In this document: piece after piece, positions 1 to 11,532 of the stretch
Numbering within the stretch: position 1 is the stretch's first letter
How the letters are laid out: each line of letters starts with the position of its first letter
Assembly: GCA_036897095.1 (NCBI GenBank)
Contig: JAYMSP010001360.1
Location: 1-32,992, forward strand
DNA: 32,992 nucleotides
Reading direction: 5' to 3'
Source of the DNA: Plantago elongata
Lineage: Eukaryota; Streptophyta; Magnoliopsida; Lamiales; Plantaginaceae
Notes under the pieces: generated by a model
What the model saw: only the letters and a program-made list of their open reading frames with translations
The model's database searches: none
What the model was told of the DNA's origin: nothing
Program-made: the position numbers and the translations under genes

Positions 1-252
1 GTACTACCGAGTGACTTATCCAAGGAGGCCAGAAGTTTCTTGAAATTATGTTTGGCAAGAAATCCCAATAAAAGAGGGCGGGCACGAACTCTGCTGTATC
101 ACCCGTTTCTTAATGGTGGTGTCGACATCCATGTTCCGATAATTAAAGCACCAGCTAAACGTATGAGGAAGGATTTGAATGAGGTTGCTCTGACTGGAAA
201 AGGGATGATAGATGAGTATACTATTCGTCCCAAAAAAATGAAGCTATGTTAG
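1..252 (+). CDS. Ser/Thr protein kinase, C-terminal end (partial, 3' exon)
   Basis: The reading frame is open from the first base and ends at TAG 250-252, giving 83 residues. The first part fits the last subdomain (XI) of a eukaryotic protein kinase: an acidic/hydrophobic helix (LPSDLSKEARSFLKLCLARN) followed by NPNKRGRARTLLYHPFL. The Arg in NKR is the near-invariant subdomain XI arginine, and LLYHPFL is the usual end of STE/MAP3K-like and related kinases. After it comes a short tail of about 45 residues with basic patches (KRMRK near the middle, PKKMK at the end) that could act as nuclear localisation signals; this is inference. The family cannot be named because the catalytic loop lies outside the window. 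The gene runs toward the next gene, so the two are convergent with about 700 bp between stop codons. Confidence 0.75.
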   Translation, partial: VLPSDLSKEARSFLKLCLARNPNKRGRARTLLYHPFLNGGVDIHVPIIKAPAKRMRKDLNEVALTGKGMIDEYTIRPKKMKLC

Positions 253-952
253 CGAAGAACCTGCCTGCGCTGTGCAGGATGATTTAATCGATCAGAAGCG
301 TTAGTCATTATGTAATGATGAATTCTGTAGTGGGATTAGAGATACATAGCTGCGATTCTTTCATTCTTAATCAATACTCTTTCAATTGTATGTAAAACGT
401 GTTCCAGTATTCCTGAATCAAATTTGAACTCCACATCACACCTTTTCAACTTCAATTCACGCAACATCATTCAAAATCACCTAATTACAATTTGTTTAAA
501 TCGAAACAGAAAAGGACACTGCTCCATTTGAAGCTTGAACTAGGCTTCAGGATGAAGCCCAGTTTGAGCTCTATATAAAAGCTAGCTTTTTCATTTAAGT
601 TATGTACCCTGGTAAAGTTATTGCATCCGATTCTTACCTCGTGTATGCATGGTTATCGTGATTCAGTGACATTCATAAATAACTTATTCGTCATATAAAA
701 AATGGCAAAAGAAAGGTTAAAATTTCTATAAAAGAACAAAACTGATGGCCATAAGGAAATCTAGTATGGCCAATGAAAAGGATTAGTGAATGAATAGGTG
801 ATTATGCTTTTACTTAAAAGAAAAAGAAAAATTACATAAAACCACTGATGAAAGAAAGAGATCTGTACACAGCAAATAAAATTAAGGGGTAAATATCCCA
901 AAATTGTGAGGTTTGCATGTTTTAATGCACACTTTCTCATGTCCTTCAATTT
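253..952. other. Convergent intergenic region / two 3' UTRs
   Basis: About 700 bp lies between the stop codon of the upstream kinase (+) and that of the ACT-domain kinase (-). It is AT-rich with several AATAAA-like and TTGTA motifs expected in plant 3' UTRs. No further coding signal is seen. Confidence 0.6.
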
Positions 953-3900
953 TCAATGATGTCCACGTCTCAGAGAAGAAAAAAATCCTCCAGATTTCTC
1001 CTTTCTTTTGTCGTCTCCATCGTCTCCGACCTGGTCAACGTCCGAATGAGAATTGATTCAACTTTTAGCTAGGTTTTAATAAGAAAGGAGGAGAACAAAT
1101 AAAGGTGGTTCAAACAAAAAAATACCTCCTTGGCTATTTGCTTCAGGACTTCGATTATTTCTGTAAAATCAGGTCTCGAAGTAGGATCTTGTTGCCAGCA
1201 GTGTTCAAGAAGCTCTACGAGTTTTGGTTGAGTGTTCTTGGGAATAGTTGGCCGGAGACCCTACAGAGATGGTCAATTCACTTAATTTAGCTCAACTCTG
1301 AAAGAAAGCTATGTGACTGCTGTCATACGAGACTAGATGTTTTACCTTTTGCACCACTCCTACTGCTGCTTGTAATGGGGTTAAATATTCATATGGAAGC
1401 TGAAAGTAAGAAAACAAACAAGCTCAATTTATTTGAATAGAAAGAGAGAGTGATGAATACTGCTGATTCAAGTTCTTCTCTGTATTCTAACTTGGAAACC
1501 ACATGAGAGAAGAGAAATCATATTTTCACAAGTACCTTTCCGGTCAGCAATTCCCATAAAACCACACCAAAACTGAAAACATCTGCCTTGTGATCATATT
1601 CTTTGTGTTCAATCACCTACAAAGTAGAAATAATTGTAAGAAATAACAGTAAGCTCAGCTTCCTAATCCCTACTAGGCTACTAGCTATCAGAATCAGTAC
1701 AAAAACATCAGCTAGAAAACAAGGAAATAGAACATAATGTTATGAGCCATTTGAATATCAGTAACATGATGTACATTGACAGATTAAAGATATACCTCGG
1801 GTGCCATCCACCGATATGTTCCAGTTTCAGCTGTCATGACACCTGTCTGTGCTTTAACTCTGGCCACCCCAAAATCACCCACCTTAACAACCTGAAAATA
1901 GAACTATTTTTAGGTCTGCATAAAGCTGAAATGTAAACACTTTCCCCCAGATTGTGATCCATCGAAATGCTTAAAAAAGTTTTTGAAACAGTATAATTGT
2001 TCAATTGTGAAGATAGAAAGTATAAATGACCAGTAAGTGATACTAATTAGCAGTAAGAAAACCGCACTTATCACTTTTCCTTCGAGGAAAAAAAAAAAAA
2101 GCTTTGCAATTATCCACAAAGGAAGCTTAAAATTCCTCCAAATGAACCAGCTGTGTGCAAAATGAATTCACAATTTGAAATACTAAAAAAGGAAATAAAG
2201 CAAAGATGTGAGATGCTGTATTACTCAACCGCATAAAAAGTAAAAACACGAGCCTAACTAAGGAAGCCAAACTTACTTCGTTTTCATCCATCAAAAGATT
2301 GGCAGCCTTCAAATCCCTGTGAATTATATTATTCTGGTGTAAATAGTTCATTCCCTTTGAAACATCAATCGCCACTTTGAGTAAAGTAGGAAGCTTGAAT
2401 GTGCCCTTTTGCTTGTGTAGATAGTCATATACACTCCCTCCGGACATAAACTCTGACAAAAGCAGGATAGTTAGTAACTAAATTTCTGAAATGTCAAAGG
2501 AATTAATCTTGATTTTACGCATGTAATCAAATTTAAAGATTACGTGACCAAAGACATGGTAACATATTTGGTTTTTCAGACCTACCTGTCACTATACACA
2601 AATTTGGAGGTTTTGTGCATGCCCCAATGAACTGTACTACATTCTTGTGGCGAACTTTTCTGCAAGTCACAGGGAAAAGTAATGAGATTTGAAATCTTCC
2701 CACAGCCACAAGGTGACTGGCATATTTCAGCAAAAAGCTGGGGGAGATAAACAAAGTGACCTCGGATCTCATAGAGAGTATAGTTGCTAGCAGAAATGTG
2801 TGAGCAGTTTTTTTTTTGGGGGGGGGGGGGGGGGGGATTTAGATACCGGGGGAAGTAGAGACTGGCATAGAGCCACTGAACAAATACTAGAACTGACAGT
2901 CTGGAAATTATCCAAGAATAGTAAATGTAGGAAATTCTACAAGGTGCAGGTGAATATCCAGACGTATAGTGACAAACCTCATTATATAAACTTCTTGCGC
3001 GAACTCCTTTTGCAACTCTGTATTCAAACGTTCCTGCTTCAGAATTTTAATTGCTACTTCCTGACTACGATAAGTGCCTTTATATCTGTACAGAGCAAGT
3101 TAATTGACTTAATTCAACATTTAATTGCAAATCTTAAGTGTCAAAAGTAAGAACAGTCATACTTACAGATCACCATACGATCCTGAAGCTACTTTGGACT
3201 CGAACTTCAAACACTGAGGATCAATTTCCCATACATCATCATTAGGTATGTTCACATGATTTGATTCAGGTTTGGTTTCTATTGGCCCATTTTCATGGAG
3301 CGGAGGCAAAGAATGTTGATTTGGCCACGAAGTTTTCTGCAAGAATAGGAAGGATCCAATATAAATATTGCACAAGCATAAGACACATACGGAGTGTTTG
3401 GTTCCAAACTTGAATTGAGAAAACTCAATCCCAGTTGCGGTTTTGTGTACAAAAACTGCACAAAAACTCAATTGGAATTGAGTTTTCTCAATTCAAGTTT
3501 GGAACCAAACACTCCAATAGTCATTCATATTCATATGCTTCGAATGATTCAATACTGTAATTCTTCCCGACATGGACATCTTTCTTATATAGCCAGCGTT
3601 TACCTTAATTGGTAAAAACCATCACATTACATCAAAGTGTTCATGGAAACTCATCTATTTTGAATAATAGTCCATGTAAATAAAAACATGAAGCCAATAA
3701 AGTCAATGTAACAGGAAGTTTTTTCTTCCGTTTTATTTTTTCAGTAGTTGAACTTGGAATATGATCATTAATATGCCCAAAGATCCACAACCAAGGCAAT
3801 ACTCTTAATCACACAAAATAGCAGACATTACCTCAATCTTTGAAACTTCTTTTTGCACCACAGCTCGAAGTTGATCTACCTCCTGAAATTGAAACAATAA

Positions 3901-6900
3901 TGGTAACTCAACACTTGATAACTCATGAGGGTTAAATGAATAAAAGATACTTTGCAGTACGTCATCTTTAAAGTCCATGATGAGGTGTTCAGTGGAACAA
4001 CAGCCTACGAGTAAATCTGCCCTTTCATGTTTTTGTGTTCAATTTATAAAAATAAATACACTTGCATGAAAGGTCTTAGGCGTAAATTCATAAAACTCAA
4101 TCATGTATACATGATGAACAAGAAAATGTTTCTAAACCAGTAACCGGCAACTAGAAGTTTCAGCAATTAATATTTATTCGTGATTAACACAAACTAATGG
4201 TGTTCTAATACATACGTTTATTTTAAACAAAAATGAAATCTGCAGAGAAATGCTAATAGCAACACGTATTCATGACACGTACATAAAAATTTAAACATCA
4301 CAGTTATAAGACATTACTGATTTGAATACCTCCACCTGAGGCAACAGCCAAAGACAATCAAACACTTGAAAGATAACCAACAATAATATAAATAAGATGT
4401 GCATACCTCAAATTGCCATCCATCAACAACAAAGACATCTAAAGAATAGCCATCAACAGTGGAAAATGCATGCGCTTCCTGGATGTTCAAACCAACTTCG
4501 GCTAATAAAGAAGTTAACTGCGAGGTTCATAAGAGAATAGTTCAGCAGCCAAGTTACAACATTGTCAAAGATAAGTGAAACAACAGCAAGTATTAAGTGC
4601 GGAACCACACTATGATTCATGCACTATTGCTTTTAGCTACGTAGGCCCTATAATAAAGTTTATACTAGTATCTTTTACCCACTAAGGCATAGTAATATTT
4701 GACCATATGTTACAATCATTTTACGATGAGACCCAGAAATTGTGTTTGCAAGCACATCAACATTTCCCATATTCCTGAAGATTGCTGGCGTGAATGAACT
4801 TGGACACCATCTAAACTGTTTAGCACTGATAGCATAAGGCATTTAATTTTTGTTTCAATACAAGAAACGAGATCTAGTCAAGAAAACAAGAGTGGGAACT
4901 TGAAAGCGACTCAGTGTTCATGATTATCAAGAAAGATATTTCGAGGAGCATCAAAGACATCTTACTTTGACAGAGTACAGTTTTCTAAAGACGTAAATTG
5001 TTATGGAAGAAACCAGTATAAGAAGATAGGAGTCAAATGTAGTCCAAGTATGATCCGTACATCCAAATAAACATACTTTTAGTTGTAAGAGTGTAATTGG
5101 GCAAGGAGACTCTTACCTGACTAAGGAGCTTTGGTTTGTCATCTGTTGAGAAAGTAATTTCATGCATGGGCCTGCATTATTAAACATGGCATAGGGTAAG
5201 TTTCATATCACATATTCAGATCACGGATAGATACTTTTCAAGGAAACAACACAACTTTGTCATATTCATCTATCGAGGTTGCGACAATGACCTCAAGATG
5301 TTAATAGACAAGTGTGCAGACATGAATTTCTGAATTCATATTCAACAGAATAGCATCCACGTCCGTATAGGACATGTAGACACAAAAGAGTTATATCACA
5401 AAGAGTATACCTGGGACCATGGGCACCTTCATCTGCAGCGCTGTCCCCATCCTGAATTTCTGATTTGCTTGATTCAAGTGCAAGTGCTTCAAGATTAGGA
5501 GATGAACCAAAGGCAGGCGGTGGATGGATGCTGAAGAGAGAATAATGGTAACAATCTGAGTTTGTCCAATCAAAGTGTAAATGAGATGGTTGAACGCAGA
5601 GAGGTACTAATAGAGCATAGTAAAGCACAATAACATTAAGTGCAAAATTTTAAAGCCTATCTTGCCTGCTTCGTCTTGGTGAGCGGGAATGCACTGAATC
5701 TCCCCCCTCGGGAACAGGTACAACCTACACATAGATCATACACCGTCACGTAAATGATATGAACACCATATAACAAGTAAATGGGGAAGAGATAGAATAA
5801 ATAAACGGACAGATCATTCACTTCGAATGAAAAAAAAAATTGTTTCTGGTTTTTTTTATACAGGAAATGTGGCATGTAATTCAAGCATCTAAATACACAT
5901 TCTCCCTTTTGTGATGAAAAACATGGTTGCAGGCAATTGATAACCTTTCCAGAATACCAGTTTCCATTTCTTTTTTACTTGATCAGAGGGGACATACGGA
6001 GCAAAGACGTGCATTGCTAAAATTTGCATCCAATCCAGTAAACTTTAGCTGAACAAATAGTGAATCAATTATTTCGAAGCGGCCAGTCTAAGCTGGTATC
6101 ACATACTATTATACATGAATGCAAGCAACTACTCAATGAACCAGATTTTAACCATATAAGCCACCTTTCTCCTTCAACCACACAACGTACATCACTCATA
6201 AGCTAACTAGTGACCTATGTAAAGCACCTATTTCCATGAGCAGAATGAATGAAAGTCGACCTGTCGGTTCAAACACACACTCTATAAAATCTTAACAGGC
6301 CGTCAACAACCAAACAAAATTTGCAAGATCAATCATCACCCCCATTGACTCACACAAACAAACAGCTCACGTTAAACAATGAAACAGTCAAACACACCTG
6401 CACAAGCCGGACTTCAAAAACTGGTCTATTCGCCGGATCACGAGCCAGATCCAACAATCTCTTGTGTGTTAGTACATCTTCCGCCCTCTCCACATTCACA
6501 TCCATCGCATATCTTCAAAACAAAAAACACTATCCATGAAAAAGCAGTAAAAAAAAATTAAAAATAAAAATAAAACTCACACAGTACCACTTTATTATAA
6601 CAATATAAAATTCTCCACATGCAATCCACGATACTAACACCACCACCACAATTCACAATCCGATTCACTCTCGCACATCCATATTCCGCATCAGAAAAAA
6701 GTGTTGCAAAAGGTAAAATCATATAACAGAAGTTACAGAACGTATGCAATTGCAGTAACAAAAGGTTAAAAAAATGACGTAGACAAAAAGGTAAAGTGAG
6801 AAAATGACCTAGCCGGCAGGCGATTGAAATGCGTCCACAGCTGATCCTCAAACGCCGGCGACTGCGCCTCCGGATGTTCCGCCTCCTTCAACCGCCGTAA

Positions 6901-7002
6901 AACCTCATTGTAAACCTCCGTCTTCTTCCTCTGGTGCCGGTTCTTCCCGGTCGACGATTCCACCGACCGGCTCCCACAGCTCTCGTTCTCTTCTATAACC
7001 AT
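953..7002 (-). CDS. STY46-like: ACT-domain Raf-like Ser/Thr/Tyr protein kinase, STY8/17/46 type (16 exons, 558 aa)
   Basis: Exons, in transcript order: 7002-6809, 6512-6398, 5724-5666, 5530-5411, 5171-5117, 4517-4407, 3882-3832, 3336-3167, 3085-2978, 2659-2586, 2452-2277, 1891-1796, 1616-1536, 1399-1346, 1260-1126, 1030-953. They sum to 1677 nt, exactly 559 codons, with every junction in phase. The N-terminus has the family signature [13 protein letters not shown] and [15 protein letters not shown]. An ACT domain follows (about 165-220, [18 protein letters not shown]). The kinase domain starts near 278: glycine loop ASGSYG (285-290), Lys305 in [12 protein letters not shown] (397-404), DFG (417-419), APE (441-443). 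In Arabidopsis this family is cytosolic, phosphorylates chloroplast transit peptides and acts in chloroplast biogenesis; that role is inferred here by homology. ATG 7002 is chosen because MVIEENESC matches the family start; an in-frame upstream GTG is not needed. Intron 3 uses a GC donor. Length is close to the usual 560-575 aa, so the gene looks intact. Confidence 0.93.
2808..2836. repeat. Adjacent T10 and G19 homopolymer tracts in intron 9 of the kinase gene
   Basis: Ten T are followed by 19 G on the + strand, which is C19-A10 in the transcript. The tract lies between exon 9 and exon 10 and does not touch a splice site. Length may be unreliable because homopolymers are error-prone in assembly. 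Confidence 0.9.
3391..3515. mobile_element. Hairpin MITE inside intron 7 of the STY-like gene
   Basis: A 125-bp near-perfect inverted repeat begins GGAGTGTTTGGTTCC and ends with its complement GGAACCAAACACTCC. The outer 39 bp of each arm are identical and the inner part continues with few mismatches, so almost the whole element folds into one stem. The GTGTTTGGTT end resembles termini of Tourist/hAT-like MITEs. A clear target-site duplication is not visible, so the superfamily is uncertain. Confidence 0.75.
5531..5665 (-). other. GC-AG intron (intron 3 of the STY-like kinase gene)
   Basis: On the minus strand exon 3 ends ...CGAAGCAG at 5666 and the intron begins GCAAGA (5665-5660). It ends CTCTTCAG at 5531. 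No GT donor nearby keeps the frame. Using CAG|GCAAG joins PRRSS to [19 protein letters not shown], the conserved family sequence. This matches the consensus of the minor GC-AG class of U2 introns. Confidence 0.85.
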
Positions 7003-8366
7003 TGACAAGCAACAAATCACTCCAATTCACAACTGGATCCGATCGATTCTTCGAGTAAGAGGTTGAGCTGGAGAATTGGAGATGGTGACGAGATACAAGC
7101 GATTTTTGAATTTTTGTGAATTTTGATTGTGCTTGTTTTGGAAAAGGTGGATCAAATTGGGGTTTGAAGTGGATTCATGTTTATTAGTGTTTGTTCATTG
7201 CATCCATATCCAAATTTGTTCTTCTTCTATTTTTCTCCGCATATATAAAAGAGAGAGAATTTGTAGTGATTTATTATTTATAATGGATATTTATATTCGT
7301 ACTTGGAGGCACTATTCTGTAATATTCTATTCGCAAATTGTACTAGACTGTTATTAGTAGTACTACTACTCAATTGCTTTTTAAACACTCACTTGGTTGG
7401 GGTTTATTTGCAATAATGGTCTTCTTAATTCTTACGTGCTCAATTTCATTTTGAAGTCTAAACTATCTTTTCCTTAATCACTTTCTTGTGTTAGGTAATA
7501 CACCGGAGTAAGCATTATGACCATGTATGAGGTATATATAAAACATTATAATTATAGTTATAAATATTAATAGGGTTTATAAAAATAATGATAGTAAACG
7601 TGAAAATTTTGAACTCTTAAAACATCATTAGTATTGAATTTGTGAATGTTATTGTACACATTTGCTAGTTTGCGGAAAATTGTGAAAAAATTCTTAATGT
7701 GAAACTTCAAGTTTAATATACCTTCTATATATCTGGCGAGCTAAAGTCAAAAGGTAAGGAAGTTCTTACTTTTTGAGGGTTAAGTACTTATACAATATAA
7801 TCAAACTCAAGTACAAATTAAGACACAAGTTGAAGCATAAGAATTCAGAAGATGTTGAGTCGATGTACAAAATTAAACCAGTGTTCTTTTGACTATGCAT
7901 AGTGAAAATGCATACGTGTATGACGGATATTCGTGTTCGGATATAAGCCTCATTGAACCAGACCGACATGATGACATGTCACCTAAAATTACATGTGGCG
8001 TAATCTCGGGATATACTAATGATTTGCCCCATAGATTTTCTATAATTATGCAATTTTTTAGATACAAACCTACTATAACCGAAATATTCAAGCAGAAATC
8101 TTTGAGTAGCATAGGAAATAACATTGAATATGATTATCTTTCGATAATTTAAGGATACGAGTTGACAATACTATTTGAAAAAAATATATAGTTTCCTTTA
8201 TGTTTATGCCATTTCATTATAATTTGTTTGCAGTGTTAATTGGAAAGGATACGTAACATGTATCTATGAAACATGGATCTTCATGAGATACCAACGTTTG
8301 AGAAAATGTATTATCGTATTTTTATTAATTAGAATGTGATAAATCTATTAACATGTATGAAATTAA
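7003..8366. other. 5' UTR/promoter side of STY-like gene, then AT-rich intergenic DNA
   Basis: Positions 7003-7130 are CT-rich on the minus strand and probably contain the kinase 5' UTR. A TATATAAAAGAGAGAGA sequence near 7241-7257 is TATA-like but points to the + strand, where no gene is seen. From 7400 to 8366 the DNA is AT-rich with only short random frames. I see nothing else here. Confidence 0.5.
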
Positions 8367-9063
8367 GGGTTAATATTTTAAATATTATTGAACTTTATAA
8401 TTTTAACACATATATTATCAAACTATAACTTTAATATATATCTTTTAAAACTTTTAGGTAACTTTACATGTATATGTTATTAGTGGATTTTAACACACTT
8501 AAATTAACCAAGAGAAGAATAGAAAATCTGTAAGTAAGATTGACAGTTGATGAGATGGAACATAATCAGAAGTAACTTTATATATAAGATGCTCCACCAA
8601 AAATTCTATTGCACAAGTTAAGGTCTACAACACTCAATGGGGAAATAGAAAGACGAACCACATATAATCAACTAATAATGTATAATTTGCAAGAAAAATA
8701 TGGTGCCTTTTTTATGAACTGCAAAGGGGTGCAGTGACCAATGAAGGTCCATAAGCAATGGAAGAGACAGTAATAAACTGCAGCATGTTGCTGTGGAATG
8801 TGATTGTCTGATCTATTTCTAATAGTGGTGCCATAAGAATCATGTTTATTAGCAAAGATTTCTATAGACACATAAAGAAAAAAGAAGAAATAAAGAATAG
8901 GAACGGAAAAAGAGTGTTACAGTATAATAGACTGGTTAAAGTTCACAAGAAACATATACGAAAAAAGTTATTTAAAAGTTTAAAAATATATATATCAAAA
9001 TTAAAGTTTAATCACATATGTGTCAAAATTTACAAAGTTTAATAATATTTAAACTTTTAACCC
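8367..9063. mobile_element. Non-autonomous Mutator-like element (MULE/MITE) with about 100-bp terminal inverted repeats
   Basis: The left end starts GGGTTAATATTTTAAATATT and the right end read in reverse starts GGGTTAAAAGTTTAAATATT. The similarity between the two ends continues for about 100 bp (for example ...TTAACACATATATTATCAAA against TTGACACATATGTGATTAAA). Flanks are TGAAATTAA (8358-8366) and TAAAATTAA (9064-9072), a 9-bp target-site duplication with one mismatch. Long TIRs plus a 9-bp duplication are typical of Mutator-like elements. The interior (about 8470-8960) has no recognisable transposase or captured gene. The TIR divergence suggests an old copy. Confidence 0.72.
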
Positions 9064-9949
9064 TAAAATTAAATAAAAAAGATTATATATTTTTACTTAC
9101 TCTACCACATTGTATTATATGATTTCAAAAACTATTTATACAAAAAAGTATATATAATACCTACGATGTATATATCGTCTAAGATTAAAATAGACCTAAT
9201 CGGACAATCCTTAAGTTTATCCTAGGCATATTCAAACAAACACGCCATGAATCTCATTTATTTAAGAGACTAATGCCATCAACCCTATAAAATTCAGCAG
9301 TACAACTTACCACCTAATTTATGGGGCATCTAACATGGAATATGCCAAACTATACCACCAAAATTATATATTCAAGTCAATCTCTTATGGGTTGCTAAAA
9401 ATAGCTCAAGGGTAAGGTTAACACGCACGTTATGGTGCAAAATCTACCTAAACAGCTAAACTCGTGATTTCACATTTCACTAATGAGGACACTATGAGAA
9501 CACTAATTAATTAATTCAATTAATTAATCCATGATTAGAGACAAAGTTGGACCCATATCGCCAAGATATCACTCCGTATCTTGAAGAAATTATGAGAATT
9601 TAACATTTATTTATGTTCAAGATGGATAAATTAATGGAATAATTGAAGATGCCCCCCAAGTAATACATTGTTCCTGATCCTCATATTGCTCTCTTGCATT
9701 TGATTTCCACACGAATAGTTAAATAGTTTCTAATATATACACCGACATCTACTGAATAACTTATCGTTTTAAGCACTAAAATAAAAATATTTTCATATAA
9801 ATCTTATTGAGACTTAGAAGGCGAGAAAACGTAAGTACCTAGCACTCGTTTTTTCCGTTTTACGGCTCTTGGAGATTTCACTGTTTATTATCGTTCTCCA
9901 TTATAAGATTATTCTACAGTCTTCACTGTAATAGAAGTCGAGCTCGGCC
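9064..9949. other. AT-rich intergenic DNA, no gene seen
   Basis: Only short frames full of stops. A palindromic TTAATTAATTCAATTAATTAA run near 9507-9528 is the only structure noted. Nothing else recognised. Confidence 0.5.
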
Positions 9950-10150
9950 TGCAAAGAAAGATTAGGGTGAATTCCAAAGAGTGCCGCTGTATTAGGTTTC
10001 AGCAGCAAGGCATGGATCCACGTGGAAAACACAAGTATCCACGTGGGTTGGGTTCACCATGCAACCTGCTGGCCTTTGCGTGGCTGCACGTGACTCAGCC
10101 CTTTCCCCGTGTACCTTGTTTTCCTCGCTCTTCAACTACTTCAAACTAAC
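9950..10150. promoter_or_regulatory. GC-rich island with three G-boxes (CACGTG) and a TGACTCA motif
   Basis: CACGTG occurs at 10019-10024, 10040-10045 and 10087-10092; the first two are in TCCACGTGG context, and the third overlaps TGACTCA (10091-10097). Base composition is clearly richer in GC than the flanks. CACGTG is the core site of plant bZIP and bHLH factors (ABF, HY5, PIF). A 60-codon frame on the + strand covers the island but resembles no family I know. It could be the promoter or first exon of a non-coding transcript, or a displaced promoter fragment. Confidence 0.45.
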
Positions 10151-11195
10151 TTCACACCTAGGTTTCATGTAGTCTTATTATCCGGATCGAACCACCTTAT
10201 CGATTGCTCGATTCAACTTAACCCGCTAAGGTTTGAAATGTTGGTAAGGTAATTAATTGAGTCAAAATCAAACTTTGTTTTACTCTCATACATACAGTAC
10301 TTGCATTTTCATATATCGAATCGAGTCCGGTCAAGTTGAACAAGATTACTTAGACTAGGGCTGCCTGGTCCTTGGTGAGTTAATGTATCCCGATAAGGGG
10401 AAAGCAAAGCAGAAAGGCCGGGTTATTTGGACTTCTAGAAATTTTGCAGCATAAATTGTTTAATTAAAGTGAAATAAAGACTCTCTTTCTTTCTTTTTTT
10501 AAGGAAGAAAAAATCCGAATCTACCCTGACAAATTGTCAATATAGATCGAATATGACTTTTTTTTCTGATATAGGATAATGGATGAAACATTGCTCTATT
10601 CGGCTTATGTAGTGGATATTCGACCTAACGTTCCAAATCTGATTATTAACTTGCACAACTAGAAAGTTAATCAAAAGAGAACATCTACAATTACACGTTC
10701 TTAACTACATTGATTAGTGCACGAAACGAATATTGCGTGCAAGACTGCACTATACTACTACTAGTTTAGTACTCAAGGTTAGGGCAAATTGATTCGCATA
10801 CGTACTTAAATTTATTTGAATATTCTAACACGTGAGAGCATTTTTTATAATCCTCGTATATTTTGTACGATTATATTCATAAAAAGGTATCATTTAAAAG
10901 AAAAAGATTTGATGTTTAGTGGGGGTGGGATAAATTGGTGGAGAAGTTTTCAGCAAAATAGATGGAACATGAAAAAAGCGTGAAATGCAGATGAGATAAT
11001 TAATGGGTCCTTCACTTTGTATGATGCTAACTTTTGAGGTTCACAGTTAATATTAGCATCTGATGAGATAAGAAACATAAGAAGACGACGACATCTCCAA
11101 AACCCTTGGGTGGCAATTAAAGAAAATATGAAAGCAACCTCCATTTTCCATGTTTCCCATCATCTAAATTTATTTTTTCAAACGACTAAAGAGTA
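10151..11195. other. Intergenic DNA, no gene seen
   Basis: AT-rich, with scattered short frames and no motif or repeat that I can support. Confidence 0.45.
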
Positions 11196-11467
11196 ATTCA
11201 AATTCCCAACCTACTAATTAAAGAAGAATCGTCTTATCAACTGAGTTTTACATAATTATCCCACCCTCTCAAATTAACTCACTAAATATTAACGGGTACG
11301 TTTACTAACTATATTAATAATTAAAGTGTGTGATTCAAACTCTCGACTTATTAATTGAAGAAGAAGCGTCTTACCAACTGAGCTTTACTTCATTGTTCCA
11401 TCCTCTCAAATTAACTCACTAAATAATAATAAATATGTTTAGCACTATCTATATTAACAATTAAGGT
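11196..11467 (-). repeat. Two tandem copies of a 136-bp tRNA-derived (SINE-like) unit
   Basis: Copy 1 is about 11196-11331 and copy 2 about 11332-11467, similar along the whole length (shared CCTCTCAAATTAACTCACTA). On the minus strand copy 2 carries AAGCTCAGTTGGTAAGACG, very close to a tRNA A box region, and about 30 nt later GAGAGTTTGAATCAC, like a B box. Copy 1 has the same boxes but more decayed. No cloverleaf acceptor stem is evident, so these are tRNA-related repeats and not tRNA genes. Confidence 0.55.
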
Positions 11468-11532
11468 AATACACCAATCCAATTGATAGTACGCTTCCCC
11501 TTAAATCAATAAATTAGGGGTTCGAGTTATAT
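11468..11532 (+). repeat. Third tRNA-like unit, opposite orientation
   Basis: On the + strand CCAATTGATAGTACGCTTCC (A-box-like) is followed by AGGGGTTCGAGTTAT (B-box-like), directly next to the two minus-strand tRNA-derived units. It is too decayed to be a tRNA gene and is probably another SINE head. Confidence 0.35.

Noticed and set aside
2800-3150. 116-codon + strand frame starting at the poly-G tract
   Set aside because: It lies antisense over intron 9 and exon 9 of the kinase gene and starts in homopolymer sequence.
9967-10149. 60-codon + strand frame over the G-box island
   Set aside because: Composition follows from the GC-rich island; no recognised family and no exon support.
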